Origin: Jeongeupia sp. HS-3
GTDB taxonomy: Bacteria; Pseudomonadota; Gammaproteobacteria; Burkholderiales; Chitinibacteraceae
DNA length: 64,000 bases
Direction of reading: 5' to 3'
Assembly (NCBI RefSeq): GCF_015140455.1
Contig: NZ_AP024094.1
Location: 1,612,001-1,676,000 of the forward strand
Positions 44,349-52,602 of this stretch are shown in pieces. A model generated the notes under the pieces. It saw nothing but the letters and a program-made list of their open reading frames with translations, made no database searches and had not been told where the DNA came from. The translations under genes were made by a program, and so were the position numbers. Position 1 is the first letter of the stretch, and each line of letters opens with the position of its first letter.

Positions 44349-45913
44349 GCAACCTCCCGGAGGGGAATTCGTCCTGCCATTTGATAGAAGCCATCAAGAG
44401 AATCAGTACGATAGACATCCAGCGTGAAACCGTTTTCTTCTAAGACTGGTAAATTTTCTGCGGAAAAATCGATTGCAGGAAATACGTAATAGTCATACGC
44501 ATACTGATTGGAAGGATCCATGCGTACTACCACCGTAATATCTGGACGAAGACTCGTGTCAAAACGAATCCGCCAGCGATGAGAGCCTGCAGCAGTAGAT
44601 TTACAACGTGCAATGACCAATGACACGGTGAACTCACCGTTAACCGTGATCAAATCCGTGGAACTATCACGCGCGGCCCATCCGCCTGTACGCCCGATAC
44701 CCTCAATGATTTCGTCGAGCAGCTCCGGATGGCGTCGGCGCAGTGCCCGGTTGATTTCCAGGTAGGCATAATCTCGTTTGGGCTTGTAGCCAACCAGACG
44801 ATACGCCCGCAGCAAACTACCAAATCGAGTACGGTAAGCCGAACTGGAAGGCGTATTGTCCTCCTCGTCGATCAGAATGCCTGAGAGCGCCCCGTGCTGT
44901 TCCAAGATTCGCCGCAACATATCGAGCATCTGGCCATCATCCAGATGGAATGACCGGGCAGCGATGATTGCTTGGGCCTGCATGAACATCTGCACTGGCA
45001 CGATCGCTTCGAATGCTGCTTCTTTGCGAATCCACTGCTCCGGTGGATTACGCACATGCCGAACTTTCAATTTGAAGGACGTGCGGTTGTAGACGTTGTT
45101 TCCGATGTATTTCTCGTTGGTCAGAATTTGGTGAATGGTTCCACGAGACCAAGGTACGCTGGCATCAGACAGAATCCCCTCACGATTCAAGATTGAAGCG
45201 ATAACTCGCTCAGGAAGCCCTTCTTCCAAAAAGAGTCGGTAGATGCGGTGGACTACCGCAATCTCTTCCGGTGGTCCCGGCACCAGAATCACCCGATCCG
45301 TTTGAATGCTCTTCCGCTCGCCACGAGATAACACACCTTTGATGTTGTTTTTCTCATCGACGAGCTGGCGCCGCAGCCCGAAACCTGGCGCGCCACCTTG
45401 TCGAAAACCATGCTGGACGATATTGCACGCGCCTGCAAATACCTTTACACCCAACTCACGACTGAACTCCGCCGCCATGCTGCGCTTTATGCCGATGAAG
45501 ACTGTTGAAGGCAGTGAGCCATCATTATTGAATGGCTCCGCGCAGTAAATCACCTGAACGCCACGGCTCTTGCAAGCATGCTGGTAGACCGCCGCTTCGT
45601 CCGGATCAGGGAAACGCCCCCAGCGAGTGACGTCGTAAACAAGAACCGCCTGGAACGGCACAGGCGATTGCTTCACGTCCCGCAACAACGCTTGCAAGCC
45701 ACGACGCCCCTTCAGATTCAGGCCACTTTTTCCAGAGTCTTCGTACCTCTTGATGATCTGCATGCCGTGACGGAGTGCGTATTCCGCGATCGCCACTGCC
45801 TGATTCTCGGTAGAGTACTTTTGATGATCGGTGGACATGCGAACGTACTGGGCGACTGGTATGCCAGTCTCCCAAGAATGTTCAACGCCGGTTGTTCCGT
45901 TTTGCTCGGGCAC
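44345..45913 (-). CDS. Large serine recombinase
   Basis: 522 residues from a GTG at 45913 with GGAG 7 nt upstream. The catalytic domain shows QYVRMSTDHQKYSTENQ (Arg25 and nucleophile Ser27 of the YxRxS motif), RYEDSGKSGLNLKGRRGLQ and DVTRWGRF. A recombinase domain follows (FLEEGLPERVIASILNREGI ... GTIHQILTNEKYIGNNVY). The C-terminus lacks the four-cysteine zinc ribbon of phage integrases and instead ends with a beta-rich region of unknown role. It heads a coupled three-gene operon with two ParB-like genes. Integration, inversion and transposition are all possible. Confidence 0.87.
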   Translation of the reverse strand: MPEQNGTTGVEHSWETGIPVAQYVRMSTDHQKYSTENQAVAIAEYALRHGMQIIKRYEDSGKSGLNLKGRRGLQALLRDVKQSPVPFQAVLVYDVTRWGRFPDPDEAAVYQHACKSRGVQVIYCAEPFNNDGSLPSTVFIGIKRSMAAEFSRELGVKVFAGACNIVQHGFRQGGAPGFGLRRQLVDEKNNIKGVLSRGERKSIQTDRVILVPGPPEEIAVVHRIYRLFLEEGLPERVIASILNREGILSDASVPWSRGTIHQILTNEKYIGNNVYNRTSFKLKVRHVRNPPEQWIRKEAAFEAIVPVQMFMQAQAIIAARSFHLDDGQMLDMLRRILEQHGALSGILIDEEDNTPSSSAYRTRFGSLLRAYRLVGYKPKRDYAYLEINRALRRRHPELLDEIIEGIGRTGGWAARDSSTDLITVNGEFTVSLVIARCKSTAAGSHRWRIRFDTSLRPDITVVVRMDPSNQYAYDYYVFPAIDFSAENLPVLEENGFTLDVYRTDSLDGFYQMAGRIPLREVA

Positions 45914-46073
45914 CCGGCAACTCCACCCTTTGGGTATGCAATATGGTCGCACTTCAAAAGGTATGAGAGCGGCATGACACACGGGTTAAGTTTTTATGAA
46001 ACTAGCATTCACACCATTCTGCTTGATGAGCCCGACAGCTAGGCCGTAGCGGCCCATTGTCTAGAGATTCAAA

Positions 46074-47903
46074 TTAAGCAACGACGAGCTCACACGCTTG
46101 GCGCGCTTTGACCGCGAAATCGGATTCCGTACTGGCCGTCATCAGCAGGTTGTTCATCGCCCGCGTCATGCCGACATACAGCACACGCGCCTGCTGATTG
46201 GCGTCGTGATTGGCATAGGGCATTTCGCCCAGCCCGGGAATGGCTACCATGGCGAACTCCAGCCCCTTGCTGGCGTGCAGCGTCAGGACATTGACACGTT
46301 CGGTATCGGTATCTGTCGGGGCAGCCAGCCCTGCCCGAGCAGGGATGCCTTGCTGGTTCAGCATGGCCACGACTTTCTCAACTTGGGCGTTGCGATAGAC
46401 CAGGACTGCAATGTCGCACAGTGGCGTGCCCGCCTCGTTATGTGCCCGCAGCTTGTCGGCGATACAGCCTACCTCGTCGTGGAAGGTCGGCAGCTGGATG
46501 AACTCTGGCTCGGGACCGTGACGACCGGCGCTTTGCGGAGCAATCAGCGGTGCGCCATCGTCTTCCGCCTCTTGCGCCGTCAACAGGTCGTTGGCGAATG
46601 CATAGGCGACACCCAGCACCTCGGCGGTATTGCGGTAGTTCAGCTTCAGGATCGTGGTGCGGCCTTGGGCCTGGATACCGACGCTGGCGAAGCTGAAGCG
46701 CCGTTTGCGGGCCTTTTGGTAGATGTCCTGTGCGCTGTCGTACATCACCAGCAATGCATTGGTGTTGGGATCGACCATCTGCACGATCAGGCGGAACCAT
46801 TCCGGTTCGAAATCGTGTCCTTCGTCGATCAGGACGGCGCTGTATTGGCCTGCCGGCACTTCGCGACGGTTGACGCCATCGATGACGGTCTGGACCAGTT
46901 CAGCGAACTGGGTTGGCCCAGCTGCAGGCCGAGTGAGTAGATAGGTACGGATCATGTCGCTGCACCAGCTGTGCAGCGTACGGACGTTCACCTTCTGAGA
47001 AAGCCCTTTGTGGGCCATCCAGCCGGTCAGTTTCTGGGCCAGCGCACGATTGAAGCACAGCACCAGCACCGGTTTAGGCGATGCCTGCGCCAGAAACTCA
47101 GCTCGATAGCCAAGGATCATGGTCTTGCCGGAACCGGCAACGCCATGGATCACGCGGTGACCGTCGCCGAGGCTGCGGGCAAGTTGTTCCTGTTGCACAT
47201 CCATCACCCGGATCAGGTCTGGCACCAAAGGCGCAGCCCCTTCGGGTGGATCAAACAAGCTGCCTTGTCGCGTCACGATCCGGACATCCGGGAACAGGTG
47301 CCAACGGATGCGATCGATTTGCGGCAAGGTGAGCGTGCATGGGAACGGGTGCAGGAACATGTGCCAGAGCCGCTCCTGAAACGCTTCGGCCTCCGCCGAC
47401 TCGGTCATTTCATCCTGACAGATCACCAGATGCCCTGGCATCACCTCTTCCAAGCCCGAAGCTTCGAAATCCCGCCTGGAGATGTTGGTCAGCACCAGGC
47501 CGTGGCCGTAGGGCATACAGAGCTTGCCGGCATAGCGGCTGCTTGGGCCCTGCAGTAGCAGCGGGTCCTGCTTGAGCAAATCGATGGTGACGTTGATGAA
47601 ATCACGCGCCTTCAGCAGCGGATTGACGTCCTTGACCATCCGCCCGTTGAACTCGGCTTGGATGATCGTTGGAGTAGCGGAGACGATGCTGCCGATCTTC
47701 CAGTCTTTGACTTCGAGCGCCAGCAAGCCGCGATGGGGATTGAGCACCAGGAAATCAGGGCGCCGCCGTTTGACGCCGACGGTGACGTCGTACCAGCACA
47801 AATAGTCATCTTCGAGCAGTGCTTCCAGCCGACGGGCAAAGCGCTTCTCACCAGACGTCATCCGGCTGAGGCAACTACCCAGATTTGGAATGAGTGTGGC
47901 CAC
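46074..47903 (-). CDS. NERD-nuclease/UvrD-helicase fusion protein
   Basis: 609 residues. The N-terminal NERD (PD-(D/E)XK) domain shows RRRPDFLVLNPHRGLLALE followed by VKDWK, giving the D...ExK active site. An SF1 helicase follows: Walker A VIHGVAGSGKTMILGY, motif II VLIDEGHDFEPEW (DEGH rather than DEAQ), and motifs V/VI LTLHASKGLEFAMVA and RVLYVGMTRAMNNL. The same fold combination occurs in stand-alone anti-phage proteins such as staphylococcal Nhi. The GTG at 47903 is chosen because of the strong GGAGAGG 5 nt upstream. It stands alone inside the island between two mobile modules. Confidence 0.85.
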   Translation of the reverse strand: MATLIPNLGSCLSRMTSGEKRFARRLEALLEDDYLCWYDVTVGVKRRRPDFLVLNPHRGLLALEVKDWKIGSIVSATPTIIQAEFNGRMVKDVNPLLKARDFINVTIDLLKQDPLLLQGPSSRYAGKLCMPYGHGLVLTNISRRDFEASGLEEVMPGHLVICQDEMTESAEAEAFQERLWHMFLHPFPCTLTLPQIDRIRWHLFPDVRIVTRQGSLFDPPEGAAPLVPDLIRVMDVQQEQLARSLGDGHRVIHGVAGSGKTMILGYRAEFLAQASPKPVLVLCFNRALAQKLTGWMAHKGLSQKVNVRTLHSWCSDMIRTYLLTRPAAGPTQFAELVQTVIDGVNRREVPAGQYSAVLIDEGHDFEPEWFRLIVQMVDPNTNALLVMYDSAQDIYQKARKRRFSFASVGIQAQGRTTILKLNYRNTAEVLGVAYAFANDLLTAQEAEDDGAPLIAPQSAGRHGPEPEFIQLPTFHDEVGCIADKLRAHNEAGTPLCDIAVLVYRNAQVEKVVAMLNQQGIPARAGLAAPTDTDTERVNVLTLHASKGLEFAMVAIPGLGEMPYANHDANQQARVLYVGMTRAMNNLLMTASTESDFAVKARQACELVVA

Positions 47904-48200
47904 TCGTACCTCTCCCCTATCATGACCAAACATTCACAGCACGTCAGTCATATTGCAATTTTTTGTCAGACGTAGATTAACGCATGCAGTGAATTTGGGC
48001 ACGAGCACCAATGCAGCGGCATTGGGCATCGATCGCAATCACAACAGGATTGGCACGACACCGGCCTTGGACCTACGCCGTCGCCTGCCACCGGCTCGTG
48101 CACATTCCGGGCACCAAGATCCACGTTTGACCAAGGATGGCCTGGCTTGCCAGCTGTGACCGTAGGCACAAGCCCAAGTCAGTTTGGTATCGCTGTTGAT
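47904..48200. other. Gap left of IS3 copy 2
   Basis: About 300 bp. It contains the helicase promoter region. Small open frames on both strands have no recognisable features. Confidence 0.45.
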
Positions 48201-48230
48201 TGGTCTGTCCCCATGCAGAAGGACAGAGGA

Positions 48231-49097
48231 TTAAGCGCTAAGCGCTGAATGCTGCCGTTCAAACTCGACCGGTGCCAGGTAATCCAGCGTCGAATGGCGG
48301 CGGCGATGATTGTAAAATCGGATGTAGTCGAATATATCCGCGCGGGCCTCGTCGTGACTCCGGTAGCGGGTCAAGTAAACCCGCTCCGCCTTCAACGACC
48401 GGAAGAAGCTTTCCATCGCAGCGTTGTCCCAGCAATTGCCCGCTCGTGAATGGCTCGGCACCATGCCGTGCCGTTTCAGCAACATCTGGTAATCAAACGC
48501 ACAATACTGGCTGCCTCGGTCCGAATGCAGTAGCACCTCCCGCACCGGTTTCCGTCTGGCAACGGCCATCGTCAACGCAGCATGCACCAGTTCTTGCTGC
48601 ATTCGATGGTGCATTGCCCAGCCGACCACGGCGCGGGAATACAAGTCCAGCACCACAGCCAGATACAGCCAGCCCTCGTCAGTACGGATGTAAGTCATGT
48701 CCGACACCCAGCGTTGATTCATCCCGGATGCGTCGAATTGCCGTTCCAGCCGATTTGGTGCCACCGGAAGCAGGTGTTGGCTGACCGGGACAGGTCGCCA
48801 CCGTTTACGGGAACGTACCTTCAGCCCGCCTTGGCGCATCAGGCGGCCAACACGGTGGCGGCCACAGGCGAAGCCTTGTGCGACCAGTTCCGCATGTATC
48901 CGACGATGCCCATAGATGCCGTTGACTTCGGCATGGACCAGACGGATTTCCCGTAACAGCACGCGATTAGCCATCTCTCGCATCGAAGGCGGCCGGTTGC
49001 GCCAAGCGTAGTAGCTGCTCCGTGAGACGCGGAACAACTGGCACATGACGGCAACAGGATAACGCTCAGCAAGCGCCTGAATGGCGCGGTACTTCAC
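48231..49097 (-). CDS. IS3-family transposase OrfB (copy 2)
   Basis: 288 residues, identical in protein sequence to OrfB of copy 1, with the same rve D,D,E catalytic triad and GTG start at 49097 overlapping the orfA stop. Intact. The absence of any protein difference between copies points to recent duplication within this chromosome or joint arrival. Confidence 0.93.
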   Translation of the reverse strand: MKYRAIQALAERYPVAVMCQLFRVSRSSYYAWRNRPPSMREMANRVLLREIRLVHAEVNGIYGHRRIHAELVAQGFACGRHRVGRLMRQGGLKVRSRKRWRPVPVSQHLLPVAPNRLERQFDASGMNQRWVSDMTYIRTDEGWLYLAVVLDLYSRAVVGWAMHHRMQQELVHAALTMAVARRKPVREVLLHSDRGSQYCAFDYQMLLKRHGMVPSHSRAGNCWDNAAMESFFRSLKAERVYLTRYRSHDEARADIFDYIRFYNHRRRHSTLDYLAPVEFERQHSALSA

Positions 49098-49387
49098 TTC
49101 GTGGGCTGCGAGAAGATGGCGAGCGCTTTTTTTAGGACGTCACGCTCCATGGTGACGCGTGCTAGATCATCGCGCAGACGCTTGAGTTCGGCTGCTTCGC
49201 CCAGTTGCTTGCCATGACCAGGAAAGGCATCCATGCCCTTGAGCAGAAACTGGCGTTTCCATTTGCCCAGCAGGCCTTCGGTGATGCCGAAGGCCTGCGC
49301 CACGTGACGTAGCGGCGTGCCAGCCAGGATTTGCTCAACAGCTTCCCGCTTGAAGGACTCGGGAAAGGTACGGCGGATTTGGGTCAT
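49094..49387 (-). CDS. IS3-family transposase OrfA (copy 2)
   Basis: 97 residues, ATG at 49387. Same helix-turn-helix and leucine-zipper layout as copy 1 with a single Leu-to-Phe difference near residue 12. It is expected to be fused to OrfB by -1 frameshifting on the A7 run. Confidence 0.93.
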   Translation of the reverse strand: MTQIRRTFPESFKREAVEQILAGTPLRHVAQAFGITEGLLGKWKRQFLLKGMDAFPGHGKQLGEAAELKRLRDDLARVTMERDVLKKALAIFSQPTK

Positions 49388-49569
49388 GAACACTCCTTGG
49401 TGGCGATTATCCACCTTAAGTTAGTGTCCTTCCGTATAGGGACAGACCACCTGATGCGCGAACATGAATTCGCTGCACCCTTGACGTTGCTGATGCATAC
49501 ACCACAAACAGGGCATCCGAACGATGCTTGCGCTAATGAGCAATATCGACAATCTGCCGGAGGGGGGGG

Positions 49570-50874
49570 TTATCCCAACCGGGCGATGCGGGATGCCGCC
49601 TCTTCAATGTGCCGGCGTAGCGCTTCAATGCAAGGAGAGAAGCTGCCAGAGAAGCCATCGCATTCGCCGACTAGGCCTAGGAAGCGTTCAGCCAGATGCA
49701 GCGCCTCGCGCCAAGTCTCACCGTCGACCACAGCTGACAGTGAAGCCGGCGGAAGCGTATCGCCGATTGCGCCGCTACTTCTGGGGGCAAACCCCATCGG
49801 CAGCACATCGTAGGCTGGCGCGAGCTGATACGGGCGACCGTGGCTGCCGATAAACGACAGGTTTCCCGCGTGCATGTCCGTATTGCCGATGAGTGTTCCG
49901 AATGCCCAAAGCCTAGCGGCGCCATTGACGGCATCCGCACCGACATTGCCATCAACGGCAAGGCGGCTTACCAGTGACGGCCAGGCTGCCGACGCATCGC
50001 CGACGAACTCCGCGTCGAGTGCGCGTAGCGAAACCACGCCAATACGGCCGAGCGGCCCGACGCGGTCGAATCGCGGTACTTCAAGAAATCGCTGACCGCC
50101 GAAATCGAAAACCTCCGTTTCGACGCCAAGCACCGAGAGCGCCTGGTGCTCGGCAAGCAGGAGGTCACGCCATCGCTCGCTGACCGGGTTATCGTTCGGC
50201 GCCGAAAACTTCACCAATACATGACCGCGTGCGGTATAGGTGCAGAACTTCGGCTGTTCGCCACCGGCAGACGAACCCGCCACCTCACCGGCACCCGCAG
50301 CCAGAGCCAGCGCGGGGTAGTCAACCTCCCGGTCAGCCGGGGTTGGCGCCGGCATATCCATAAACCGGGCGCGCGCGACCTCGCCAACAAGCAGGTTGCC
50401 GATGGCGTCATGGCCCTGCGCAAGCAGCGCCCTGATGACGTCAGGGTCGCTCCAGTGTTCCGGGTTTGCAGGTAAGCCGAGTCCGGCGGCATGCGTCGAT
50501 GCGTAAGCCCGGCCAAGATAACCCTGAGGCCGCATATCGAATAGCCACCAGGGCAGCCCGTCGCTATGACGGGCCACGCCGTCGGCCTGCACCATGACAA
50601 ACCCGTCCGGGCGAACAGGAACGAGAACACCAAGCTCCCGAATCTGCCCTTCCTCGCTGACACGGAAAATAGGTGCCGACGCGAAGCCACGAGACGAGTC
50701 CCGCAGGGCGTATTGAATAGCGGAGCCGACCCCGATGCGAACCACCTCATGGCCCAGCGTAGCCAGTGCGCGCGACACCGTCGGCTGGCTAATACCCGCA
50801 GTGTCAACGAGTTGGCGCGAAGTCTGCGGTCCTTGACCGAGCAACTGGCGGACGGTTTCAGGGTGTTGAGCCAT
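49570..50874 (-). CDS. HipA-family kinase toxin, YjjJ type
   Basis: 434 residues. The N-terminal winged helix TSRQLVDTAGISQPTVSRAL is the feature that distinguishes YjjJ-type proteins, which need no separate HipB antitoxin. The HipA kinase fold follows: SSAGGEQPKF (ATP loop), FGTLIGNTDMHAGNLSF (catalytic Asp and Asn) and LAPAYDVLPM. HipA toxins phosphorylate aminoacyl-tRNA synthetases and induce dormancy. The ATG at 50874 is preferred over an upstream TTG. Three 12-bp repeats lie directly upstream and probably bind the N-terminal domain. It lies inside the island near attR. Confidence 0.88.
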   Translation of the reverse strand: MAQHPETVRQLLGQGPQTSRQLVDTAGISQPTVSRALATLGHEVVRIGVGSAIQYALRDSSRGFASAPIFRVSEEGQIRELGVLVPVRPDGFVMVQADGVARHSDGLPWWLFDMRPQGYLGRAYASTHAAGLGLPANPEHWSDPDVIRALLAQGHDAIGNLLVGEVARARFMDMPAPTPADREVDYPALALAAGAGEVAGSSAGGEQPKFCTYTARGHVLVKFSAPNDNPVSERWRDLLLAEHQALSVLGVETEVFDFGGQRFLEVPRFDRVGPLGRIGVVSLRALDAEFVGDASAAWPSLVSRLAVDGNVGADAVNGAARLWAFGTLIGNTDMHAGNLSFIGSHGRPYQLAPAYDVLPMGFAPRSSGAIGDTLPPASLSAVVDGETWREALHLAERFLGLVGECDGFSGSFSPCIEALRRHIEEAASRIARLG

Positions 50875-50880
50875 GGCGAT

Positions 50881-50916
50881 GAATAGAATCTTGAATAGCA
50901 ATATGAATAGCTAGTT
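50881..50916. repeat. Three 12-bp direct repeats upstream of the HipA-like gene
   Basis: GAATAG recurs at 50881, 50893 and 50905, an exact 12-bp period. It begins 6 bp before the toxin's ATG and extends upstream, between divergent genes. The array looks like an autoregulatory operator for the toxin's winged-helix domain. Confidence 0.6.
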
Positions 50917-51000
50917 TAGCGACCGGGAAGCAACCAGTCACTACCTTTTCTGCGGCTATGGACTGGGATTCAAGGGCTGACGCAGAGCGAAGGGGGGCGT

Positions 51001-51267
51001 TTGGCTGCCGGAAAACGGGCATCTCTGGAACAAAGATTTCCGCTTCGGGTTGCCGAACGTGCCGGTGTCAGCGTGCGCGCCCTGCGAAACCTCGAAAGCG
51101 GGAACGGTTCTTCACTGCGCACACTCCTCTTGGTGGTTCGAGCCCTTGGCCGCCAGAGTTGGCTGGATACCATCGCTCCCGTGGCAACCATCAATCCGCT
51201 CATGTTGACCCGGGAGGCCAAGCCACGACAACGCGCGAGCAAACCGAGGAGAAAATCGGACGAGTAA
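51001..51267 (+). pseudogene. XRE-type HTH gene remnant divergent from the toxin
   Basis: The frame encodes a clear HTH C-terminal half (VAERAGVSVRALRNLESGNG, then LRTLLLVVRALGRQSWLDTI) and a basic tail. The first helix is also encoded upstream (GLTQSEGG), but the frame (open from 50920) has no ATG; only a TTG at 51001 is available. An ATG at 50958 is in another frame and would need a shift near the G-run at 50991. Likely a damaged HipB-like regulator; a weak TTG start is the alternative. Confidence 0.5.
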
Positions 51268-51537
51268 CGGTGCTCAAGCCTCGGCTGACCGTGCCTGACC
51301 TGTCCGACTGGGGTCGACCGAATCCACATTTTCATATACGAAGTGGCTCTTTTGGCAAATCCTTCGTTTCTCCTAACGGGAATTCGAGTCCCCCTCCTCC
51401 CATACCAGGGCATAACCATTTCCTGCTGCAATTTTGCTGCACTAAATGCAGCAAAATCCAGTAAGCTTAAGTAGCTCAGGGTATGGCAACATATTGTTTT
51501 TATTGGCATCTTCATGTGCGGCAAGAGACTTGCAACC
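51268..51537. other. Right end of the island, no gene seen
   Basis: 270 bp between the HTH remnant and attR. No gene-like frame. A tRNA-3'-end-like string near 51383-51404 lacks a matching 5' half. Confidence 0.45.
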
Positions 51538-51635
51538 GACTTGTAATCAGGGGGTCGCGAGTTCGATCCCTGCCGTCGGCACCAGTAAAATCAAGGGCTT
51601 ACAGATGATGAATCTGTAAGCCCTTGATGCATTTC
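51538..51635 (+). repeat. attR: 98-bp direct repeat, right island end
   Basis: 3' half of tRNA-Thr (from the anticodon loop to CCA at 51583) plus its terminator, 90 of 98 identical to 29458-29555. The 5' half of the tRNA is absent, so this is not a functional gene. Two of the differences are a compensatory pair in the terminator stem. Confidence 0.88.
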
Positions 51636-51756
51636 CGGGCATCAAAGGCAAGTTGCCCCCACACATTGCAGCAAGGGGTTTCGCGCACTGCCCCCTGACC
51701 CTCGGCGTTAGCCACGCAGTAGCACCACAGAGGTTGGGTCGTTTTGCTGCGGCCTA

Positions 51757-52595
51757 GATGGTGTCGTCACGAGTGATTGGCGAGTGTGTATGCTGCCGCC
51801 ATGACAAGCACACCGCCGACCAAGCGCCTGGTACACCGCCGCCACGACCTTCCTGATCAAACGTGGCTTTTGCTCGAACCGCTCCTGCCCGGTCGCCACG
51901 GCGCCTGGGGCGGCCGGGCCAGAGATAACCGCCTGTTCCTCAACGCCGTGTTCTGGATTTTGCGTACCGGCGCCCCATGGCGCGATTTGCCGCCCGATTA
52001 TGGCGACTGGAAGAACACCCACCGCCGCTTTTGTCGCTGGCGTGACAAGGGCGTCTGGGCACACCTGCTTGAAGCGCTGATCACCAATCCGGATTTCGAA
52101 TGGCTGATGATCGACGCCACGCATGCCAAGGTGCATCCGCATGCCGCCGGCGCACGCGGCGGCAATCAGGCAATGGGGGTGACCAAAGGGGGCTAAACAG
52201 TAAGCTGCACTTGGCGGTGGACGCGCACGGCATGCCGGTGCGGGTCTTGGTGACCTCGGGCACGACGGCGGACTGCACCCAGGGCGGCGCGTTGATTGAC
52301 GGCTTGAGCGCGGAATACCTGCTGGCTGATCGTGGCTATGACAGCGACGCCATCGTTGCTCAGGCCTCGGCGCAAGGCATGAGAACGGTGATTCCGTCGC
52401 ACCGCAACCGTAAGGCGCCGCGTGAACACGATGCGGCGCTGTATCGCCACCGGCATCTGGTTGAAAATGCGTTTTTGCAGCTCAAACGCTGGCGAGGCAT
52501 CGCCACGCGCTATGCCAAGAATGCGGCGTCATTCCTGGCGGCAGTCCAGATTCGCTGCATTGCGATCTGGGCGCGCATCTTGTGACGACACCACC
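51757..52595 (+). mobile_element. IS5-family (IS427-like) insertion sequence
   Basis: 839 bp. The 14-bp ends GATGGTGTCGTCAC and (other strand) GGTGGTGTCGTCAC differ at one base. The dinucleotide TA flanks both sides (51755-51756, 52596-52597), the target duplication typical of the IS427 group. Its right end is 7 bp from the first CRISPR repeat. One frameshifted transposase gene. Confidence 0.9.
51801..52585 (+). CDS. IS5-family transposase (OrfAB by -1 frameshift)
   Basis: The first frame (51801-52196) encodes 131 residues with the DUF4096-like N-domain (LLEPLLPGRHGAWGGRARDN, FWILRTGAPWRDLPP) and the first catalytic Asp in MIDATHAK. It stops at 52194. The -1 frame continues as KGGLNSKLHLAVDAHGMPVR through LADRGYDSDAI (second Asp) to ENAFLQLKRWRGIATRY (Glu). 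The junction AAAGGGGGC at 52185-52193 is a normal slippery site of IS427 elements, so the gene is probably intact. Confidence 0.9.
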
Positions 52596-52602
52596 TAAGC
52601 TG

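Larger units (their letters stand above)
48201..49451 (-). mobile_element. IS3-family insertion sequence, copy 2
   Basis: 1,251 bp, nearly identical to copy 1 and in the same orientation. It has the same terminal inverted repeats and an A7 slippery site at 49127-49133 (minus). The 4-bp sequence TGAT occurs at both outer edges (48197-48200 and 49452-49455), consistent with a target duplication. Three base differences from copy 1 were seen in orfA (for example SFKRE). Confidence 0.93.
29505..51537. mobile_element. Genomic island of about 22 kb in tRNA-Thr
   Basis: Bounded by the att repeats spaced exactly 22,080 bp apart. It contains DUF3987 and AlpA genes of P4/ICE-like islands, two IS3 copies, restriction-modification, a serine recombinase with ParB-like genes, a NERD-helicase and a HipA-like toxin. 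No tyrosine integrase remains, so it is probably immobile unless the serine recombinase or a helper acts. Confidence 0.85.

Noticed and set aside
51383-51404. tRNA-3'-end-like string (TTCGAGTCCCCCTCC)
   Set aside because: No matching 5' half or cloverleaf upstream; resemblance is limited to a T-arm-like stretch.
51538-51583. Possible second tRNA-Thr gene
   Set aside because: Only the 3' half is present (no acceptor 5' strand or D-arm); it is the attR remnant.
52188-52196. Frameshift in the IS5 transposase as a sign of decay
   Set aside because: AAAGGGGGC at the overlap is a usual programmed -1 site in IS427-type elements.
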